A DNA stretch of 64,000 nucleotides. Source: Mycolicibacterium aubagnense. Its GTDB lineage: Bacteria; Actinomycetota; Actinomycetes; Mycobacteriales; Mycobacteriaceae. The number at the start of each line of letters is the position of its first letter. Position 1 is the stretch's first letter. The notes beneath the pieces are model-generated. The model worked only from the letters and a program-made list of their open reading frames with translations. It was not told the DNA's origin and made no database searches. Shown here piece by piece: positions 50,349-60,298 of this stretch. Where the stretch lies: positions 1,860,001-1,924,000 of the forward strand of contig NZ_AP022577.1 of the NCBI RefSeq assembly GCF_010730955.1. The letters run 5' to 3'. Both the position numbers and the translations under genes were made by a program.

Positions 50349-51416
50349 CTATGAATTCCGGTAGTCGATGACGATGCGGCCGTCGATCTGTCCTCGCTCC
50401 ATACGTTCGAACACATCATTGACGTCATCGAGACGCGCGCTGGTGACGGTGGGCTTGATCAGGCCCCGGGCGTAGAAGTCCAGTGCCTCGGCCATGTCTT
50501 GCCGCGTTCCGACAATCGAACCCCGGATGGTGAGTCCCTTGAGCACGATGTCGAAGATCGGTGCCGGGAAGTCGCCTGGCGGAAGTCCGTTGAACACGAT
50601 CGTGCCACCACGACGAGCCAGTCCAATGGCCTGACCGAACGCCTGCGGGTGCACGGCGGTGACCAGGACACCGTGCACTCCACCGGTGGCCTGCTGCACC
50701 GACTCGACAACGTCAGCGGTTCGGGCATTGATGGCGACCTCGGCGCCGAGTTTGGTGGCGAGTGCGAGTTTGGCCTCGTCGACATCGATCGCAACAACAC
50801 GCAGACCCATCGCACGGGCATACTGAACCGCGATGTGGCCCAGCCCGCCGATGCCTGAGATCGCCACCCACTGCCCGGGGCGGGTGTCGGTGACCTTGAG
50901 TCCCTTGTAGACGGTGACGCCGGCGCACAGGATCGGCGCAATCTCCAGCGGGTCGGCACCTTCGGGGATCCGCGCGGCATAGTCGGCGTTGACCAGCATG
51001 TACGTGCCGAAGCTTCCGTTGACGGAATACCCACCGTTGCGCTGACTTTCGCACAAGGTCTCCCACCCCGTCCGGCAGTATTCGCAGCGGCCGCAAGCCG
51101 ACCACAACCAGGCGTTACCGACCTTGTCTCCGACCGCCAGGTCAACCACGCCTTCGCCGAGCGCTACGACCGTGCCATAGCCTTCATGCCCCGGCACAAA
51201 CGGGGGCTGCGGCTTCACCGGCCAATCACCGTGTGCAGCATGTAAATCCGTGTGACAGACGCCGGACGTCTCGAGCTTGACCAGGGCTTCGCCATAGCCC
51301 GGCGTCGGCAATTGCATGTCGTGCACCTGCAGCGGCACGCCGAAGTCGGTGACGACGGCAGCGCGCATCGTGCTGGTATGTCCGGTCGCGGTGTCACTGG
51401 CCAGTGTCTGTGTCAT
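50349..51416 (-). CDS. adhP: Zinc-dependent alcohol dehydrogenase (AdhP type)
   Basis: A 355-aa medium-chain Zn alcohol dehydrogenase. Catalytic Zn ligands in SGVCHTDLHAAHGDW and GHEGYG, structural Zn Cys set CGRCEYCRTGWETLC, NAD-binding SGIGGLGHIAVQYARAMG. It most resembles AdhP-like ethanol-preferring enzymes. Intact frame; ATG 51416. It is convergent with the alcohol-sensing kinase operon and probably works on the same substrates. Confidence 0.92.
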   Translation of the reverse strand: MTQTLASDTATGHTSTMRAAVVTDFGVPLQVHDMQLPTPGYGEALVKLETSGVCHTDLHAAHGDWPVKPQPPFVPGHEGYGTVVALGEGVVDLAVGDKVGNAWLWSACGRCEYCRTGWETLCESQRNGGYSVNGSFGTYMLVNADYAARIPEGADPLEIAPILCAGVTVYKGLKVTDTRPGQWVAISGIGGLGHIAVQYARAMGLRVVAIDVDEAKLALATKLGAEVAINARTADVVESVQQATGGVHGVLVTAVHPQAFGQAIGLARRGGTIVFNGLPPGDFPAPIFDIVLKGLTIRGSIVGTRQDMAEALDFYARGLIKPTVTSARLDDVNDVFERMERGQIDGRIVIDYRNS

Positions 51417-51683
51417 CGGTCCACTCCATTCGTGAGAATTGGTTCAGGAAAAGGTTTTTGAGCTCCCCACGCGGGGCTGACATACAACGCTATTGCCAAG
51501 TGCGCGCAGTCACATGCCCCTACTGGACCGAATACCAGAGCCGCCCGGACGGGTGCCAACCTACCCATTCGGGCAGTGCGGCCGGACTCTTCCGCTCTGC
51601 GATTTTGAACCACCCTGACATCACTAACCCGCGCGCCGGACGCCAAGCCCCGAGGTCGCGGCGTCATGTAATCCTTCACCGGG

Positions 51684-51850
51684 TTGTGTGTCCGCTACGT
51701 CGAGCGCCTGATGCCCGACCCGTACCTGTTCGCCGTCATCCTGACCCTCATCGTCGCCTCGCCGAAGCGCCCGTCCTCAAACGCGCCATCGTCCAAATCG
51801 CCGGCAGGCCGACGAACAGGTCCAGGGCACGAACAGCCCGTTCATGGCGC
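51684..51850 (+). pseudogene. Decayed stub of an AtoE-type short-chain fatty acid transporter
   Basis: The reading CVRYVERLMPDPYLFAVILT is identical to the start of the transporter gene at 54.7 kb, but after about 25 codons an internal deletion joins it to the DNA equivalent of AEAPVLKRAIV, then similarity fades near 51850. The sequence just upstream (GCGATTTTGAACCA, about 51599) also recurs before the full copy (about 54596). It is a partial duplicate of that gene, no longer coding. The rest of the 51417-52014 gap shows no gene. Confidence 0.75.
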
Positions 51851-52014
51851 ACGTGCCTCGCGCCTGCGCAACTACTGTGAGTTTCTCCAGCTGCAGACCA
51901 GCCAGGAACATACGCGTTAATTTTCTAGATATGCCGGTGACCCCTGCCGCGCTCCCTCATCGGAAGCCGACCGGTCAACACCGACGATTCGACCGTCATG
52001 ATGGGAGAACACTC

Positions 52015-54507
52015 GTGAGCGCATCGAGGTACATCGGCCGGATCGGCGGACTCGCGGCAGCATTAGGCGTGGGCGTCGCAGTGTTCATCGGTTGCGACGG
52101 AACCGCCGGGGCCAACACCGATTCCACGCATCCGTCCGACGGGGCGTCACACCCCAAGCCGAAGCCCACGGCCGCCGTGCGTCCCAAACCGATTCACGAC
52201 GCGCCGCCCAACCCTGACAGCACCACCACGGCGCCCAAGACGTCGGTGGGCGGTGCAACATCCACGACCCCGCCGCCTACGGCGACCATCAAGTCGCTCG
52301 CCACTCCGACCCCATCGACCACTACCCAATCGAACACCGCCGCATCGAGCACCGCCCCGTCGCCGACGCTGCCCCACGCCGCGACAGCGGTGGTCGCCAC
52401 GGCAGCAAGCCCTGCTACCGCCACATCGGTGGCGGCCGCCGCGTCAAATACCGTGGCCGCCACCGTCACCGGCACGGGCAGTCCGAACCCCGGGAACCCC
52501 ACGAACCCGGCCGATACGGTGGTCGCCGCGGCCGTGCTGGTCGCGAACAAGCAGCCGAAGTCCGCTCTGGTCGCCACATCGACCACGCCGACTCCTGCCA
52601 TCACCGTCAACCCGACGCTGTTCGTCACCAACGGGTATATCGAGGGCAATACCAATGCCGTGGACAGCAACGGGTTGACGCTGAGTTACACCGTTCTGAG
52701 TGGCCCCAGCCAAGGCGGCAAGCTCAGCTTCGACCCCGAGCTGGCTGCGGGCGACTTCACGTACCTCCCGTATGCCACGGTAGTGAAGTCGGGCACTGAG
52801 ACGTTCCGCGAAATGGTCAGCGAAACAACAGCATTCGATGCCACAGTGCAGTCCATTCCACTGCTGGGTGGCGTAGTCCCCGGGCTGCTGGTGCAGCTGC
52901 ACCAGATACCCGGCCTAGGCGCCTTCCTGACCCCGTTGATCGGTGCCTCCACGATCGTGAACTTCACCGCGGATCCGTCAGCGCTCAACACCACGGGCAA
53001 CCCCATCGCCTACACGGTCAAGATCAAGTCGTTTGACGGCACGCTGATCAGCACCAACTTCTTCCCTGCCGCAGGCCTGGCGACCGGCTCGACGGCGCCT
53101 ACCATCCTGGAAGGTCCGGGCCTGGGCTCCGACGGCATCACCGACCCCTTCTCGACGACCGGCATCGGCGACATCCCGGGTCTGGTCCCGGGGGTGTCCA
53201 CACTGCGAAACGCCGGCTACGACGTCGTGAGCTGGGACCCGCGCGGCGAGGGCGCGTCGGGAGGCACCCTGCAGTTGGACAATCCGAATTTCGAGGGCAA
53301 GGACGTGTCCGCGATTCTCGACTACCTCCAGCTGCAGCCTGAGAACAACAACCGGTTCGGCATGGTGGGCGGGTCCTACGGTGGCGGCATCCAGCTCACC
53401 ACCGCGGCAACGGATCACCGGATCGATGCGATCGTGCCCGGTATCGCTTGGAACACCTTGAACGAGTCGCTGTACCCGAGCGGGGCGTTCAAGTCGTCGT
53501 GGGCCACCCTCCTGGTGCTCGATCTGGTCGAGGCCGGTGCGCGGATCAATCCGCAGATCTACGGCGGCATTCTCACTGGGTTGCTCACCAGCTACCTCAC
53601 CCAGTCACAGCAGGACCTGCTCACGGCCAGCGGCCCCGGCGCCGCGGTCAGCAACATCGCCGCTCCGACGCTGTTGCTGCAGGGCACCGCCGACGGACTG
53701 TTCCCGCTGCAGCAGGCTGTCATCAACGAGGAGGCCCTGACCGCGGCCGGCACACCGGTCAAGATGGTCTGGTTCTGCGGCGGCCACGGCGTCTGCCTCG
53801 ACCCGATCAATCAGGCCGCGCAGACCGCCTTGCTCACCCAGGACACCCTGGCCTGGCTGAACCAGTACGTCGCGCAGACCGGAACGGCGGCGAACGCCAT
53901 TCCCAATTTCCAGTGGATCGACCAGGCCGGAAACGTCTACGCCTCCAGCCAGTTCCCGAACAGCGCCTCCTTCCAGGGCACACCACTGACCGCGTCTCTC
54001 ACCAATGGCGGCATCATGCCGATCATTCCGATCATCGGGGGCGCGGGACCAAGCCCTTTGGTGTCGGGATCGTTCACTGCCGACTTGGTAGCGACCGCGA
54101 CCGCATCCCCGGCAAGCAACGCCATCAACCTTGAGGTGTCCGTGCCGGGCGGCACCGAAATCGTTGGGGCGCCGACGGTTACGTTCAACTACTCAGGCCT
54201 GGGCAACGGCCGCGACATCTACGCCCAGATCGTCGACGATCAGACCGGGTTGGTATTGGGCAACATCGATACTCCGGTTCCGGTCGTGCTGAATGGTCAA
54301 ACCCACACTGCGACAGTGTCATTGAACGACATCGCCTATACCGCAGCGGCAAGCGGTGGCCAGTTGACCCTGCAACTGGTGGCTTCGGCGACCCAGTACG
54401 AGAACTTCACCTCCATCGGCGCGATCCAGGTTTCCAACCTGTCGATCTCACTTCCGACTGCAGGCAGTGGCGTTGCGACGAAGGAAAGCTCGGTGCCCGC
54501 CGGGTAA
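52015..54507 (+). CDS. Large exported S15/CocE-like alpha/beta hydrolase, paralogue 2
   Basis: An 830-aa predicted secreted hydrolase with signal region (RYIGRIGGLAAALGVGVAVF), a Thr/Pro/Ala-rich linker of about 160 residues, an Ig/cadherin-like part (ITVNPTLFVTNGYIEGN, GGKLSFDPELAAGDFTYLPYA), a hydrolase domain with Ser in VGGSYGGGIQL, Asp in LQGTADGLFPL and His in CGGHGVC, and a C-terminal beta domain (TPVPVVLNGQTHTA). GTG 52015 follows GGGAGAACACTC; the frame is open upstream. It is the intact gene between two copies of the fatty acid transporter. Substrate unknown. Confidence 0.85.
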   Translation: MSASRYIGRIGGLAAALGVGVAVFIGCDGTAGANTDSTHPSDGASHPKPKPTAAVRPKPIHDAPPNPDSTTTAPKTSVGGATSTTPPPTATIKSLATPTPSTTTQSNTAASSTAPSPTLPHAATAVVATAASPATATSVAAAASNTVAATVTGTGSPNPGNPTNPADTVVAAAVLVANKQPKSALVATSTTPTPAITVNPTLFVTNGYIEGNTNAVDSNGLTLSYTVLSGPSQGGKLSFDPELAAGDFTYLPYATVVKSGTETFREMVSETTAFDATVQSIPLLGGVVPGLLVQLHQIPGLGAFLTPLIGASTIVNFTADPSALNTTGNPIAYTVKIKSFDGTLISTNFFPAAGLATGSTAPTILEGPGLGSDGITDPFSTTGIGDIPGLVPGVSTLRNAGYDVVSWDPRGEGASGGTLQLDNPNFEGKDVSAILDYLQLQPENNNRFGMVGGSYGGGIQLTTAATDHRIDAIVPGIAWNTLNESLYPSGAFKSSWATLLVLDLVEAGARINPQIYGGILTGLLTSYLTQSQQDLLTASGPGAAVSNIAAPTLLLQGTADGLFPLQQAVINEEALTAAGTPVKMVWFCGGHGVCLDPINQAAQTALLTQDTLAWLNQYVAQTGTAANAIPNFQWIDQAGNVYASSQFPNSASFQGTPLTASLTNGGIMPIIPIIGGAGPSPLVSGSFTADLVATATASPASNAINLEVSVPGGTEIVGAPTVTFNYSGLGNGRDIYAQIVDDQTGLVLGNIDTPVPVVLNGQTHTATVSLNDIAYTAAASGGQLTLQLVASATQYENFTSIGAIQVSNLSISLPTAGSGVATKESSVPAG

Positions 54508-55653
54508 GCACCGCGCTAACGCGGCAGCGCGATGTCGTCGCGGATGAACAGTTTGGAAGCATCCGGTAACCCCCGCAACGATCGGGAACCATCTCGGCGA
54601 TTTTGAACCATCTCGGCACCTCTCACCCGCCATCATGATTGCCGTAGCACGAGCAGGAATCCGAGACTGCGAAGGTGGATCACGTGGCAGCGAGCGAACA
54701 TCCGAAGGGCACGAACACGGAAACCAGGCCCGAACGCCACGGCATCATGCAGTCGCTGACCGCACTGTGTGTCCGCTACGTCGAACGCCTGATGCCCGAC
54801 CCGTACCTGTTCGCCGTCATCCTGACGATCCTCGTCGCCGGGATGGTTGCCCTTCTGGTGCACGGCACTACCCGAGCGGCATGCTCAAGGCCTGGTACGG
54901 CGGTGTGTGGGGATCGCAGAACATCTTCACATTCGCCTTCCAGATGGTGCTGATCCTCGTGACGGGCTACACACTGGCGGAAGCGCCCGTCCTCAAGCGG
55001 GCCATCGTCCACATCGCGAGTAAGCCGAACAACCAGGTGCAGGGCGCACTGCTGTGTTTCGGCGTCAGCGCCGTTCTGTCGCTGTTGAACTGGGGGCTCG
55101 GCCTGGTGGCCGGTGCGCTGGTCGCGCGGCAGGTCGCAAAGCGTTTCGCCGACGCGCATTTCGGCTACCTGATCGCGGCCGCTTTCATGGGCTTCATCGT
55201 CTGGACGCAGGGGCTGTCGTCGTCCATCGCGCTGGCGAACACCGACAGCACCAGCCCGATCAACGTGATCCATAAACTGACCGGCATCACTGTTCCGTTG
55301 AGCCAGACCATCTTCCAGCCCTACAGCTGGCTGTCGGTGATCGCGGTGCTGGCTCTGCTCGCGCTCGCGGTCTGGCGCATGGCGCCGACGCAGAGTCTCG
55401 CGCCGGACCCCGCCGTCTTCGAGGACGAGGCGGCGCCCCCACCTGCTGCGCCCGAAGGCCCGAAGACCTTCGCCGAATGGCTGGAGAACCTCTGGATCCT
55501 CAACGTCCTGGTGTTCGCCGCAGGCATGGCCTACTTCGTGCTCAGCGGTTTTGCCCTGAACATTTCCTCGATGATCATGCTGTTCACGATCACCAGCGCG
55601 CTGCTGCACCGCACACCAATCGGGTCTGCTGCACGATCAGGTGACAGTTTCGG

Positions 55654-56526
55654 TCACGCGGCCTGACTGGCCGGTGTGGTCATGATTGCTTCGAATTCGA
55701 TCGGGGTCAACCGCCCGAGGCCGGACTGGCGGCGGCGCCGGTGGTAGGTGCGCTCGATCCAGGTGACGATCGCGATACGGAGTTGTTCTCGGTGTCCCAG
55801 CGGCGGCGGTCGAGCACGTTCTTCTGCAGCAGGCTAAAGAAGCTCTCCATGGCGGCGTTGTCGCCGGCGGCTCCGACACGGCCCATAGAGCCGACCATCT
55901 CGTGTTGATTCAAGGCGTGTACGAATTTCCTTGACCGGAACTGAGATCCGCGATCCGAGTGCAGAATGCACCCGCGACATCTCCGCGTCGGGCTACCGCG
56001 CTGTGTAGTGCCCGGATGGCCAGTTGTGACTTCATTCGGGAGTCGATGCTGTAGCCGACGATCCGGTTGGAGAACACGTCCTTAATCGCACAGAGGTAGA
56101 GCTTGCCCTCACTGGTGCGGTGCTCAGTGATGTCACTGAGCCACAACTGATTTGGCCCTTCAGCGGTGAAGTCACGCTCGACAAGATCGTCGTGCACCGG
56201 CGGCCCGACTTTGCCGTTCTTGCCGCGTTTCTTACCAAACACGCTCCACAGTCGATTCTGCGAGCAGATCCGCCATGCGGTGCGCTCGGCCATCGGCTCG
56301 CCGGCATCGCGCGCCTCCTCCACGAGGTAGCGGTAGCCGAACTCCGGATCGTCTGCGTGCGCGTCGAACAGCGCATTGGCGCGGTAGGCCTCGATGAGTT
56401 CGGCCTCGGTGATGGGGTCGGCCAGCCAGCGGTAATACGGTTGGCGGAGAGCTTGAGTACCCGGCACGTCACCGCGACGGGGATCCCGTCGGCGGCGAGC
56501 TCTTTCACGAGCGGGTAGACCCTTTT
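55654..56526 (-). pseudogene. IS3-family transposase OrfB, frameshifted in this sequence
   Basis: The DDE integrase part: KELAADGIPVAVTCRVLKLS, YYRWLADPITEAELIEAYRANALFDAHADD, GPNQLWLSDITEHRTSEGKLYLCAIKDVFSNRIVGYS (first catalytic Asp in the TDITE-equivalent SDITE), and MESFFSLLQKNVLDRRRWD (catalytic Glu). Three -1 breaks at about 56446, 55971 and 55791 divide it. Stop at 55654-55656. Confidence 0.85.
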
Positions 56527-56813
56527 CCCGGCAGATTGGCCTGCGATAAATACGCTGCGGCCCGACGCAGCACCTCGTTCTCTTGCTCTAGCAGTTTGAT
56601 CCGCCGTCGGGCTTCGCGCAGCTCACCGGACTCGCTGGCGCTCTTGCCGGGCTTGGTGCCTTCGTCGATGTCGGCCTGACGGAGCCATTTCTGCAGCGTC
56701 ATCGGGTGCACTCCGAAATCGGTGGCGATCTGCTCGATCGTTACACCGTCATCGCGGTTGCGAGCGACCCGGACGACGTCGTCGCGGAACTCGCGGGGGT
56801 AGGGCCTTGCCAT
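56505..56813 (-). CDS. IS3-family transposase OrfA
   Basis: A 102-aa helix-turn-helix protein (PYPREFRDDVVRVARNRDDGVTIEQIATDFGVHPMTLQKWLRQADIDEG) with a leucine-zipper-like end (RRRIKLLEQENEVLRRAAAYLSQ). It ends shortly after GGAAAAGGG (near 56519-56530), where a -1 slip would continue into orfB as KRVYPLVKEL to make the OrfAB transposase. ATG 56813. Frame intact. Confidence 0.9.
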   Translation of the reverse strand: MARPYPREFRDDVVRVARNRDDGVTIEQIATDFGVHPMTLQKWLRQADIDEGTKPGKSASESGELREARRRIKLLEQENEVLRRAAAYLSQANLPGKGSTRS

Positions 56814-57483
56814 GGGGACATCCTTCCAGCCCGCCCATGCTGGGCAAGCCAACTCAGATGTCACCTATTCGTGCAGCAGACCCATCCGATTCATCCGAGC
56901 ATTCACCGGCGCCGCCAAGGTAGCCGGCCCGCTGCTGCTGCAGTACCCGCTGTACGGCGGGTTGGTCGGACTACTCGGCTACCAAGCAACGAAGGCGGAC
57001 AAGCCGCTGCAGACGCTGCTGGCCGAGGCGGTCGTCAATGGCGCGACCGAACACACGCTGCCGTTCCTGACCTTCATCGGCTCGTTGATCATCAGCCTGT
57101 TCGTCCCGTCCGGTGGCGGGCACTGGGCGGTGCAAGGTCCGATTGCGGTCGACTCGGCGCTGGCGATCGGCCAACATTCGCCGGCGTATCTGGGACTGAT
57201 CTCCATGGCGGTCGCGGTCGGCGAGGGTGTCGCGAACATGATCCAGCCCTTCTGGCTGCTCCCTTGCTGGCGATCGCGAAGCTGAATGTCCGCCAAGTGA
57301 TGGGCTTCACGGTCGTCGCATTCCTGATCGGCCTGGTGGTGCTCGGTGCCACCACGCTCGTGGCGCCGTACACGCTCTGACGCCGAACACGCCGTGCTTG
57401 TCGTGAGAAGAATGTGCGGCGCTTTGGTTCCGGAAACAAAACCTCATCCGATATGTCTCGCCATCTTCCGCCGAGGCGTTGTG

Positions 57484-58784
57484 ATGGATCACAATCGGCA
57501 CGTGCCGTCGCCCCGTCAGCTGCCGCCGATCCCGGCCGATGCGCCGTTGCGGAAGGTGATCGAGGACCGCATCGACGAGATCGCCACGACTCTCCTCCAT
57601 GAGGCCGTCCAATCCATCGAATGGCCCGCGTTCGTGCCGATCGAACATTTCGATGGAGAGGTCACCCCGCACATCATCGGCGGATTTCTGCACGGGCTCG
57701 ACCTGGTGACCGAGGGACGCAGGATGAGCCGTGCCGAGGCAGCCGCCTTCGTGCTGCCGGTCGCCGAGCGACACGCCGAGGACGGAATCCCGTTACCGTT
57801 CCTGTTCACCGCGCTCCATGCCGGCATCCGCAAGTTGTGGGAGATCGTGCTGGAATCGGCCACCGAGGGCGACGCGGAGACGATCGCGGCGCTGGGCATG
57901 CACCTCGCCGATCTCACCGGGACCATCAGCGTACTGATGACCGAGGTCTATCAGGATTCAGATTTTGCGCTCCGGGCCACCACGCGTCATGAGTTGAGCG
58001 CCCTGTGCGCCGGTCTCATCGACGGATCGACCGGCAGCGAAGCGATGGCCAAACAAGTCGGCATAAAGCTCAGCGACCGCTACGACGTGTTGGTGATCCG
58101 GGTGGATGCCGACGAGCCGCGGACGACCCACGAGATACTGGCGGCCCGCCGTCGGTTACGGCTGGCCAACCAGGTGTTCTATGGACGCGGCGCCGGCGAC
58201 GTCCTCAATACGTTCGACGGTCACGCGGGCGTCGTCTTGCTGCCCACACCGGTTGTGGAACAGCACGACGAATCGGCCATGACCGCACACCTGGTGCGCT
58301 GATCGACGCGCTCAGCGATCGACTCGATGTTGCGGTCTACGCTGCGTACCACGCCGGGGCCCCAGTGGACGCCATCCCTTCAGCGGTCTCAGAGGCCGAA
58401 GAAATCACCTGTTTGGCAAGGCAACTCAACAGAAGGCCCGGTATCTACCAACTCGCTGACATCCTATTCGAGTACCAATCGACCCGCCCCGGACCGGCCC
58501 GCGACCTGCTGGCTCGCCACATCGCGCCACTGCGCGATCACCCTGGGTTGCGCCAAGCCCTACAAGCGCACCTACAGCACGGCGCCGACCGGAAAGCCGC
58601 TGCCGCAGAGCTTTTCATTCATCCGAACACCCTCACTTACCGCTTGCGGCGCATCCAGGACATCACCGGATACGACCCCACTGATCCCCGTCAATCCCGA
58701 TTGCTCGCCGCAGCGATGGCCGTCTACGCCATCGACCAAGCAGACACCTCGCTCGCCGCCACAAACCCTGACAGTCCACGCTAG
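57484..58784 (+). pseudogene. PucR/CdaR-type transcriptional regulator, frameshifted in this sequence
   Basis: About 433 codons. The N-terminal domain (RHVPSPRQLPPIPADAPLRKVIEDRIDEIATTLLHEA) is family-specific, the middle a GGDEF-like fold, and the C-terminus the PucR HTH with AAAAELFIHPNTLTYRLRRIQDITGYDPTDPRQ. One base is missing at about 58298 (GTGCGCTGATC), which creates TGA in the first frame; restoring it joins HLVR to LIDALSDRLDVAV. ATG 57484. Located after the transporter on the same strand, it may be its activator. Confidence 0.82.
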
Positions 58785-58793
58785 GCCGATCAT

Positions 58794-60216
58794 GGTTGCG
58801 TCCATCAAGGTGGTGTACGAGTCGGACCTGATCAGCGGTACCGGCGTGTCGTAGCCGAGTGATTGAAGGTCATCGCGTGATTCTTCGAGAGACCGTCCAA
58901 AGTCACTCGAGCAAAGGAATCGACGCGATGACCACTGCCCACAATATCGATCTGCCCACTGTGCTGGCCGAACGACTCACCACTGCCCATCCCGACGTGC
59001 TGCGCGAGCTGCTGGCCACGTTCATCCACACCTGATGGGCGCCGAAGCCGACGCCCTATGCGGTGCCGGCTACGGCGAACGCTCGGCTGAGCGCACCAAT
59101 TCCCGCAACGGCTACCGACACCGTCAATTCGACACCCGTGCAGGGACTTTGGATCTTGCGATCCCGAAGCTGCGGCAAGGATCCTACTTCCCGGACTGGC
59201 TGCTGGAGCGCCGTAAACGCGCCGAGCGGGCCCTGACCACGGTGGTGGCGACGTGTTACCTGCTTGGTGTCTCGACGCGGCGGATGGACAAGCTGGTCGA
59301 GACCCTGGGCATCACGTCGTTGTCGAAGTCGCAGGTGTCGGTGATGGCCAAGAACTCGACGCCGCCGTGGAGGCGTTCCGGACCCGGCCGCTCGATGCCG
59401 GCCCGTATACGTTCGTCGCTGCGGACGCTCTGGTGCTCAAGGTGCGTGAAGCCGGCCGGGTGGTCAACGTGCACGCCCTGATCGCCGTCGGGGTCAACGC
59501 CGAGGGCTACCGCGAGATCCTGGGAATCGATGTCACGACCGCTGAGGACGGGCGGGCTGGTTGACGTTCTGGCGGTCGTTGACCGCCCGCGGCCTGTCCG
59601 GGGTCAAACTGGTCACCAGCGACGCCCACGCCGGGCTGGTCGCCGCCATCGGGGCCACCCTGCCCGGAGCGGCGTGGCAGCGCTGCAGAACCCACTACAC
59701 GACCAACCTGATGTCCGTCACTCCCAAGAGTTCGTGGCCCTGTGCGCACCCTGCTGCACTCGGTGTTCGACCAACCTGACGCTGAATCCGTTGCTGCTCA
59801 ATATGATCGGATCATCGACGCATTGTCCGACAAGCTGCCCAATGTCGCCGATCACCTCGAAGCGGCGCGGCCGGATCTGCTGGCGTTCACCGCGTTCCCC
59901 AAGCAGATCTGGCGCCAGATCTGGAGCAACAATCCCCAGGAACGACTCAACAAGGAGATCCGCCGGCGCACCGACGTCGTGGGCATCTTCCCCGACCGCG
60001 CGGCCCTGATCCGTCTCGTCGGAGCAGTGCTGGCCGAACAACACGACGAATGGGCCGAGTCGCGGCGCTACCTCGGCCTCGACGTTCTGAGCAAATCACG
60101 CACCGTCAACGACACCCCAACCGAACAGGAGGCTACCCCCGCGGCACTGCCCGCCTGACCCAACTACCTCGAAGAATCACACGACGACGTCATACACCAC
60201 GTCCCTGGACTTGACC
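58794..60216 (+). mobile_element. IS256-family insertion sequence (1423 bp)
   Basis: Ends GGT-N3-GTCCA-N3-A-N-GTGGTGTA at 58794 and its imperfect mirror GGTCAAGTCCAGGGACGTGGTGTA read from 60216. The flanks are an exact 8-bp duplication CCGATCAT at 58786-58793 and 60217-60224, the usual IS256 target size. An internal pair GTGATTCTTCGAG/CTCGAAGAATCAC stands at 58877-58889 and 60168-60180. Confidence 0.9.
58928..60158 (+). pseudogene. IS256-family Mutator transposase, frameshifted in this sequence
   Basis: About 411 codons: VLAERLTTAHPDVLRELLATFIHTLMGAEADAL, AERTNSRNGYRHRQFDTRAG (N-terminal), FVAADALVLKVREAGRVVNVHALIAVGVN with the first catalytic Asp, LVTSDAHAGLVAAIG with the second, and NNPQERLNKEIRRRTDVVGIFP with the catalytic Glu. 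Four deletions break it at about 59032, 59352, 59552 and 59741 (the last two bases). No other damage is seen. Confidence 0.88.
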
Positions 60217-60298
60217 CCGATCATCGGTCAGGCGTTCGCCGTCGAACTCAAGTCCTTCGAAATCCCATGCCGGTTGGCCCGATCACACGGAACGAGAT

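Larger units (their letters stand above)
55622..56883 (-). mobile_element. IS3-family insertion sequence (1262 bp)
   Basis: Terminal inverted repeats of 25 bp, GGGTCTGCTGCACGA plus two variable bases plus AGGTGACA at 55622-55646, mirrored at 56859-56883. It is flanked by the target duplication ATC (55619-55621 and 56884-56886). Contains orfA and orfB on the minus strand with an AAAAG-type slippery region between them, as in IS3 elements. Confidence 0.92.
54675..57380 (+). pseudogene. AtoE-family short-chain fatty acid transporter interrupted by an IS3-family element
   Basis: A short-chain fatty acid transporter (TIGR00366/AtoE type) of about 480 codons once the IS is removed: N-part CVRYVERLMPDPYLFAVILT, AWYGGVWGSQNIFTFAFQM, LANTDSTSPINVIHKLTGI; C-part GAAKVAGPLLLQYPLYGG, SGGGHWAVQGPIAV, MIQPFWLLP. 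The IS lies at 55622-56883; deleting it with one ATC rejoins HRTPI to RFIRAFTG in frame. Two further -1 breaks are at about 54868 and 57262 (short C runs). Function would be uptake of acetate- or butyrate-size acids, consistent with the neighbouring alcohol enzymes. Confidence 0.85.
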
